From positions 12,530,501 through 12,594,500 of the forward strand of contig JAZHRO010000073.1 in the NCBI GenBank assembly GCA_037157565.1: DNA of 64,000 bases, read 5' to 3'. The stretch is from Thalassia testudinum. Taxonomy: Eukaryota; Streptophyta; Magnoliopsida; Alismatales; Hydrocharitaceae. The position numbers were made by a program, and so were the translations under genes. Below, piece after piece: positions 58,023 through 64,000 of the stretch. Below the pieces are notes generated by a model. The model saw nothing but the letters and a program-made list of their open reading frames with translations, made no database searches and was not told where the DNA came from. Numbering within the stretch: the first letter of the stretch is position 1; each line of letters begins with the position of its first letter.

Positions 58023-58038
58023 ACACCCCCATGCCTAT
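58023..58038 (-). other. Internal polypurine-tract-like motif of C4
   Basis: Minus strand ATAGGCATGGGGGTGT, preceded by GAGGGCATTGCAAATC; 1.37 kb before the 3' LTR and downstream of pol. Confidence 0.7.
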
Positions 58039-58423
58039 GATTTGCAATGCCCTCATTGTAAATTAGGTGGGTTCAAGTTTAGCTTAGATCATTCATTAGA
58101 ACAGGTGTTGGGTGGGTGGATGGGTCGGGATGATTGTTGCAGATGATTTCAAGCTCAGGTATGGGTACTAGAGGTAGAGTCGGCTGTTTTAATGGATGAT
58201 CCCTAAAGTGCAATATAAGTTCAGCATAAGATGTGTTAAGAAGAGTTTCAGGTTTTTCAAAAAGATGACAGGTTGCCACCCATTAAGTGCTATGTTTAAC
58301 ACCATCAGCCAGGCGTAATAAGCTCAGGGGGAATGGAGATTAAAAGATACCTCAGCCATGTTTGTATCAATGAGTTCAATGAACAGCTTAAGTCACTGAC
58401 TGTTCATGACAAAGGGTTCTGAA

Positions 58424-59870
58424 TCAAGGTTGGGTTGGCTGATTTCTACGGCTCCATTTCCATCCATTTCCAAAGATTCGTCTGATAAGATATGGTCCAA
58501 TCAATTTTAATCTGAGTTTTCCTAGGAAAAGTTTGAGTTTGGCATCAAAAGGTAGAACTTTCTGACTAGGGTGGAAAGATTTTCGCACAATGTGCCTATC
58601 ATGGAAGGCTTTAACCCACTCTTTGTAGATGCGCGAGTTCGCATACGCATTATTGCATTGTTCCTCAATCTCGCTCAATCGCAACCGGTGGTGTATTCCA
58701 GCCATCACTAGATCCAGATTGCACTTCCGTACTGCCCAATAAGCCTTGTGCTCCATCTCGACGGGAAGGTGACATGCCTTACCGTACACTAATCTGAAGG
58801 GAGACATGCCTAATTAGGTCTTGTGGGCGGTCCTATATGCCCACAAGGCTTTTGCAAGGTGAGAAGACCAACCTTTTCTATCAGGCCGAATAGTGACCTG
58901 AAGGATCTTCTTGGTCTCTCGATTCGATAGTTCTGCTAGTCCATTAGTTTGGGGTGGTAAGGAGTCGAGATACGATGTGACACCCTACACTTTTTCATAA
59001 GGGACTGGAAGTGCACATTGGTAAAATGAGACCCACCATTGCTGATGATGGCCTTAGGAACCCCAAATTTTGTAAAGAAGTTCTCCTAGATAAGTTGGAG
59101 GTTAACTTTATGATCACTCGTTCTTGTGGGGATGGCTTCGACCCATTTAGAGACATAATCAATAGCGATTTGAATGTATTCAAAGCTGTTAGATCCGAGG
59201 AAGGGTCCCATGAAATCAATTCCCTATATGTCAAAGATTTCGCACACAATAATAGGGTTCAAGGGCATCATATCTCATGGGCCCATGTTTCCAAGGGTCT
59301 GACAATGAGCGTATGCCCTACAATACTTTTGTGTGTCTTTGAACAAAGTGGGCCAAAAGAACCCACACTGGAGAATTTTCGCTGCGGTTTTACACTTAGA
59401 GAAATGGCCACCGCAGGCCTAGTCATGACAGAATGACATTACGTTAATGACCTCATCGTCAGGAATGCATCTCCGGATCACCTAATCATTGTCGATGTGG
59501 AAAAGGTATGGTTCCTCCTAAATATAGTACTTGGCCTCGGCAATCAATTTGTCCCGCTTGGAAGTCGGCCAATCTAGCGGAACTTTCCTGCAACCAAGTA
59601 GTTTACCATATTAGTAAACCAAGGGAGATTGCGAATGGCTAGCAGGTGCTCATCCGAAAAATGCTCAGTGATTAGACCAGATGGGTCGATGACGGAAGAA
59701 GGAAGATGGGACAAGTGGTCAGCTACCACGTTTTATTTTCCCACTTTGCTGTGAATCTCGAGATCGAATTCTGTAATGACCCATCACACTTTTAGCCTTT
59801 TAAGATGTCTGGAGTCTCAGTTAGACATTTGGACCCATTCCCAGACGTCTGAAAATGAAATTTTTGTACT
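58424..59870 (-). pseudogene. pol: Gypsy RNase H to integrase remnant of family C, broken
   Basis: Minus strand: RNase H end (EFDLEIHSKVGK, then NVVADHLSHLP), linker with LPWFTNMVNYLVAGK, integrase zinc finger region (ACGGHFS, then KTHKSIVG/CRAYAHCQTLGN type words), catalytic core (GIDFMGPF, AIDYVSKWVEAI, FTKFGVPKAIISNGGSHFTN, ISTPYHP) and the C-terminal block [20 protein letters not shown] to [14 protein letters not shown]. These match Athila/Tat integrases. Many stops and frame changes. The RT is not in the window. Confidence 0.88.
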
Positions 59871-60138
59871 GCATACTGCGCACTAATGGGAACACCATCA
59901 TGAGCCCTAACTAGCTCATTTTGACGTAGAAAAGAGAACAAAAGCTCCTAAATAACCAAATGAAGGGCCTAACTCAAGGAATAACCAATATGAGAGAAAA
60001 GTAAGAAACAAAGGGTAAAACTATAATTTTACCATTGTAATGCAATAATGAGATTTCTCAGGGCCTAAACAAAGGTAAAATGGTCTTAACAAGTTAAAAG
60101 GTTGGTTGGTTCAAAAAGAAAAGGGTTCATGTAAAATC

Positions 60139-61981
60139 TAGGAATTAAATAACTTCTTATAACCCTAAAATTGACCTACTTAATTTAAAAAGTTTCTGGT
60201 CAAGATAAAATTCACCTAAGCCCTCTAAAATTTATGGCAAATATCCTCTAGGGTTTAGAACCTTCAATTTGGCCTTTAGAACCTAGTTTGACCTAAATAG
60301 GGGTCCTAGTCAAATGTTTGCCCTAAATTGGGTTTCTACATAAAATGCCTAGTAAAATGTGGTCAAACCTAAAATCCAACTTCATCATTGGATTCCTCAG
60401 ATCCAAATTAGGTTTTTACCAAAATTTATACCAAAGGGAGGTTCACCTTGACTTATTTTGCAAAACAATCCAACCCAATTACATTTCGACCACTAGCTTT
60501 TGAAAGCTCCTGCAGACACCCCCGTAGCTTCCTCATCGTCCTTTGCAATTAGGTCCCTCTGCCATTATAGTAGAGGAATCCTACTCTGGGGAGGATTCGA
60601 GGGGGATATCTCCTTGATTCCTCAAAGAATCCCTCTCAAATTTGAAAGAGAGATTCTCTGAGGAATTCCTGTTCGTGTGGACCCAATCTTGAGCTTCAAA
60701 TCCTACCCAATCTCTCATGCGAACGCATGAGAGATTTGGGTCATTCCAACTTTCCAACTCTGACGACTTGTCTGTGCTTGGAAGCTTGCCTTCCAAGCAC
60801 AAGGCCCTCCTCCAGGGGTTATAAAAGGTTCCCATGACTTTGCCGCAGATCCCCAACTTGGTTTGGCTGGAGATAACCCCATTTTCTTCTCTTCTCCCCC
60901 AGTCAAACTCCCAGCGAGCTCCGGCAACCTCTATCTCCTCCTCTCATAACTCTGCCACAATAGTAGTGGCAGAGTTGCCTCTACCTCCGTCGTCCACGTC
61001 GCGCCACACCTGCGCACGTGCCTACCTCCTTCTCGTCATCGCCGCCCCCTCCTACTGGGCTAGGAATTAAATGACTTCTTGTAACCCTAAAATAGACCTA
61101 CTTAATTTAACAAGGTTCTGGTCAGGATAAAATTCACCTAAACCCTCTAAAATTTATGGAAAAATATCCTCTAGGGTTTAGAGCCTTCAATTTGGCCTTT
61201 AGAACCTATTTTGACTTAAATACAGGTCCTAGTCAAATGTTTGCCCTAAATTGGGTTTTTGCATAAAATGTCCAACCAAACATGATCAAAGCTAAAATCC
61301 AATTTCACTATTGGATTCCTTAGGTCCAAATTAGGTTTGTACCAAAATTTGGACCTAAGGGAAGTTCACCTTGACTTACTTTGCAAAACAGTCCAACCCA
61401 ATTTCATTTCGACCCCTAGCTTTTGAAAACTCTTGCAGATACCCCTAGCTTCCTCATCGTTCTTGTCAATTAGGTCCCTCTACCATTACAGTAGAGGAAT
61501 CCTACTCTGGGGAGGATTCAAGGGGATATCTCCTTGATTCCTCGAAGAATCCCTCTCAAATTTGAAAGGGAGATTCTCTGAGGAATTCCCGTTCGTGTGA
61601 GCTCGATCTTGAGCTTCAAATCCTACCCAATCTCTCATGCGAACGCATGAGAGATTTGGGTCATTCCAACTTTCCAACTCTGGTGACTTGCTCGTGCTTG
61701 GAAGCTTTCCTTCCAAGCACAAGGCCCTCCTCCAGGGGTTATAAAAGGTTCCCCTGACGTTGCCGCGTATCCCCAGCTTGGTTTGGCTGGAGATAACCCC
61801 CAATTTCTTCTCTTCTCCTTCGGCCAAACTCCCAGCGAGCTCCAGCGACCTCTATCTCCTCATCTCATCGCTCTGCCACAATACCAGTGGCAGAGTTGCC
61901 TCTACCTCCATCGTCTGCGTCGCACCACACCTACGCACATGCCTACCTCCTTCTCGTCATTGTCGTCACCCTCCTACTGGG
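60139..61981 (+). repeat. Two-copy tandem duplication inside C5
   Basis: Unit 1 (60139-61060) and unit 2 (61061-61981) both run from TAGGAATTAAATNACTTCTT to CCCTCCTACTGGG and are closely similar throughout, including the U3 block and a TTATAAAAGG TATA-like box (about 60820 and 61740). The LTR therefore has two candidate promoters. Confidence 0.9.
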
Positions 61982-62879
61982 ACCTTCGTCTCTGGCAGCG
62001 GTAGACACGAGCCGACCGCCATCCCCTCTCCTTTCATCTTTAGATTAGTTCAGGTATTTCCCATTTCTCTCCTCTTCCTGTTTCCCCTCTTTATTTCACA
62101 AAATACCCCTCGACGCTCACAGACCACCACCATCTTCTCCACCTCCAGCAGACCACTGGCGAGGTGCATCCGCAACTCCACGCAACCACGCACCTTACTA
62201 GGCCCCTCAAAAGCTCCACCACCTTCCACTGATCATTTTCTCCGTTTCAATTGACCACCACACCTCCACACATTTCCCCCAAACATACCCAACTCCACGG
62301 CCACATAACGACCAAGGCATGCACGCCTAGGCCGCCTCGCACCACGTCGACCACCAAGGCATCTTTGTAGTGCCACAGTGAAGCTTCCTACAAGTTTTAA
62401 TGAGGCCGCAAGGCCGTGTTGCATGAATGCAAGTTCAGACCTCGACCGCCATTAGAGCCGGCTTGAAGAAGCTTGCAAGCTTCATCTACTGCCCCAGGCA
62501 TCAGGATTCCAGGTCCCAGACGCGTGGGCACTCTTCGCGAACATAGCATGCCCAGCAATTGGAAGCCAGACCCTTGTAGCAGCTGCAATTAAGCTAGAAC
62601 ACCTACTGCAGGCCCGCACATAAGCAGGTGGGATATTTAGTCCCACCTCGGTAGCTTTAGAGTGGGTGGTGTGGTATAAGATGCAAAAGTGTCAGGGGCT
62701 TATCGCCTCCTGACACGGGGTGAGGTCCTACCGCCCACCACACCTCGTCCATGATACACGCCTCTGCAGACCTGGTGCTCGACCCGACTACCCACGCACT
62801 CCTCGCCTACTACGCACGCCAGTGGGACTGGTCCCAGGTGCGCTAACCCGACCCGTTTACCTGAGAAGGCTCTGGGAGA

Positions 62880-63290
62880 GCGAGCCTAAGAGAGAAGAAA
62901 GAGAGGAGAGTTCGTGGGGATGGTAGGGGTTGGTTTTGCTCTTGCAAGGAAAGGAAATAAAGAAGATGCCAAGGGTACAGAGCCAAGGAAGAGGAAGGAG
63001 GAAGCCACAGGTGAAGCCGTAGAGATGAAGAAGGCTGAAGAGAAGGCAAGGACTAAAGAAGGAGGAAGTTGAAGAAGAACTGAAGGGCTGAAGGCAGAAG
63101 AAAGCTGAAGAGGACCAAAGTTGCAGAGAAGCTAAGGAAACAAAGAAGAAAGAAGGAAGGAGAAAAGCCAGAGAAGAAAGAAGAGAAAGCCAAGGTAGAA
63201 AGAAAGAAGAAGAGGAATAGAGAAGAAAGAAGAGAAAGGAAGGAACAAGCCAAAGAAAGGAACAGAAGAAGAAGGAAAAATCAAACACTT
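62880..63290 (+). repeat. Polypurine tract in C5 LTR
   Basis: GA/GAA-rich on +, little pyrimidine. It gives spurious Leu/Phe/Ser-rich ORFs on the minus strand. Confidence 0.85.
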
Positions 63291-63547
63291 TTAAGACGTC
63301 TGATTCTATAATCAGACATCCAATTCTTCTCAAATTCTCTTTTATATGTTTTCTAGCTACATTTTATTATCCATATACCCATGCTTGACATTCTGAATTC
63401 TATTATTGAGATTAGTGCATGAATTCCATTTGCACCCTATGTTCGACCTCCCACTTAAATTTCAAGTAATAAAATTTATTTGTTTTCAAAGCGATTTCAA
63501 CTATACTATCGCTCATTTATTTTAAACCCGATTTTGCCTTGTAAACA

Positions 63548-64000
63548 CGGTCTACGCGTGGCCAGCGCGCAGAACCCTCCACTTCTCTCTCCCTTCCTCT
63601 TTCTTCCTCAAACCCTAACCCCACGCCTTCTATATAAACCCCCTCCTATCTCCTCTCCACTCCACACACCAGCCACCACAACCTTCAGTGCTGTGTGGGA
63701 GTGGCGAGAGGGGGCCAGCATGGGAGAGCGAGAGGGAGGAAGGAGGAGATCACAGGAGGAGGAGGAGGCCGAGGTCGGAGGAGCTTCGATGGTTGCTCGG
63801 CGAAGCTCGCATGACCACCACTGGCACATGCGGGAGGAGGAGAGGGCTCGGGGAGGCGACCTCCCAGCCCTCTGCAGCTGCTAGAGCTGTTGCGGCGAGA
63901 GGTAGAGAGAGCGGAGAGAGCTACGAGGAGTTCCTGGTATTGGAATTTTTCCAATATCAGACGTCTGGATTGGAGTCCAAACGACTGACGGGGTACCTGG
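63548..64000 (+). other. GC-rich TATA-containing segment of unknown identity
   Basis: TCTATATAAACCCC (TATATAA near 63631) is followed by a CT-rich leader and a 54-codon Arg/Glu-rich ORF (MGEREGGRRR, 63720-63884). The arrangement resembles an LTR U3-R or a promoter. No second copy lies in the window, so identity is open. It ends with a CCAATAT, AGACGTCTGG stretch. Confidence 0.4.

Larger units (their letters stand above)
53969..59883 (-). mobile_element. Family C element C4, 3' half with pol remnants (minus strand)
   Basis: Minus strand: RNase H and integrase remnants (about 59870-58424), internal polypurine motif (58038), 3' non-coding region with repeats, stem-loop/PPT and 3' LTR 56649-53969. 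The upstream half (gag, protease, RT) is absent because the C5 LTR begins at 59884. It is inserted in LTR D; left flank GACCT. The only gypsy pol seen in the window. Confidence 0.85.
59884..63547 (+). repeat. Family C LTR C5 with internal tandem duplication (3664 bp)
   Basis: Starts TAATGGGAACACCATC (TG mutated to TA) and ends ..GCCTTGTAAACA. Removing one 0.92-kb repeat unit gives about 2.74 kb, the family norm. No PBS follows. Flanks CGCAC and CGGTC do not match well, and the right flank is not C4 pol, so a simple solo insertion is not shown. The U5 motif is at about 63434. Confidence 0.8.

Noticed and set aside
61760..62254. 164-codon plus-strand ORF in C5
   Set aside because: Lies in the LTR leader region; Ser/Pro/Thr-rich from CT-rich DNA, not conserved in other C LTRs as a frame.
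62857..63333. Minus-strand Leu/Phe/Ser-rich ORF resembling a membrane protein
   Set aside because: Complement of the polypurine tract in C5; compositional artefact.
1..64000. CRISPR arrays, bacterial operons, rRNA genes
   Set aside because: No regularly spaced identical repeats with unique spacers, no prokaryotic gene organisation, and no rRNA-like conserved stretches were seen.

Overview
This window is repeat-dense flowering-plant nuclear DNA. I see no host gene, rRNA, true tRNA gene or CRISPR array. Plant origin follows from LTR retrotransposons with tRNA-Asp-type primer binding sites (PBS, TGGCGCC..TTGCCGGGGA), Athila/Tat-like Ty3/gypsy Gag, protease, RNase H and integrase remnants, and a Ty1/copia RT-RNase H fragment. 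The species cannot be named from this evidence. Every coding region is broken, so this is an old heterochromatin-like nest. Family letters (A-H) are my own labels.

Layout. (1) 1-10439: family A element, + strand, gag-pro only, 5' end outside the window. (2) 10440-15816: family B element (B'), - strand, cut on the left by A and interrupted by a 5'-truncated + strand B copy (10901-12765). (3) 15817-20119: 5' part of a - strand family C element (C1). (4) 20601-22364: lone - strand B LTR. (5) 22497-32357: family C solo LTR (C2, perfect 5-bp target duplication) split by a complete B element at 23629-30760. (6) 32358-32726: copia-like LTR fragment. (7) 32727-44734: family F gag-pro element, - strand, its 3' LTR split by another C solo LTR (C3, 33201-35803). 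(8) 44735-50097: LTR fragment G and a - strand copia element with an accessory ORF. (9) 50098-52914: LTR, PBS and gag of family H, + strand. (10) 52915-53968: LTR D, related to B. (11) 53969-59883: 3' half of a - strand C element (C4) with RNase H-integrase remnants. (12) 59884-63547: + strand C LTR (C5) with an internal tandem duplication. (13) 63548-64000: GC-rich TATA-containing segment of unknown identity.

How the pieces relate. A and F carry gag-protease plus a Ser/Pro/acid-rich tail and no pol. B carries an unrecognised ORF. Only C shows RNase H/integrase. These families nevertheless share cis signals: a tRNA-Asp PBS, a roughly 1-kb leader with splice-like borders, an extra polypurine motif just after the coding region, a stem-loop directly before the 3' polypurine tract, and (mostly) a common U5 motif. 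The simplest inference is a set of non-autonomous families mobilised by a C-like autonomous partner. The B LTRs also hold a tRNA-like block with A and B boxes and a hairpin just upstream of the TATA box, the most unusual regulatory structures here.
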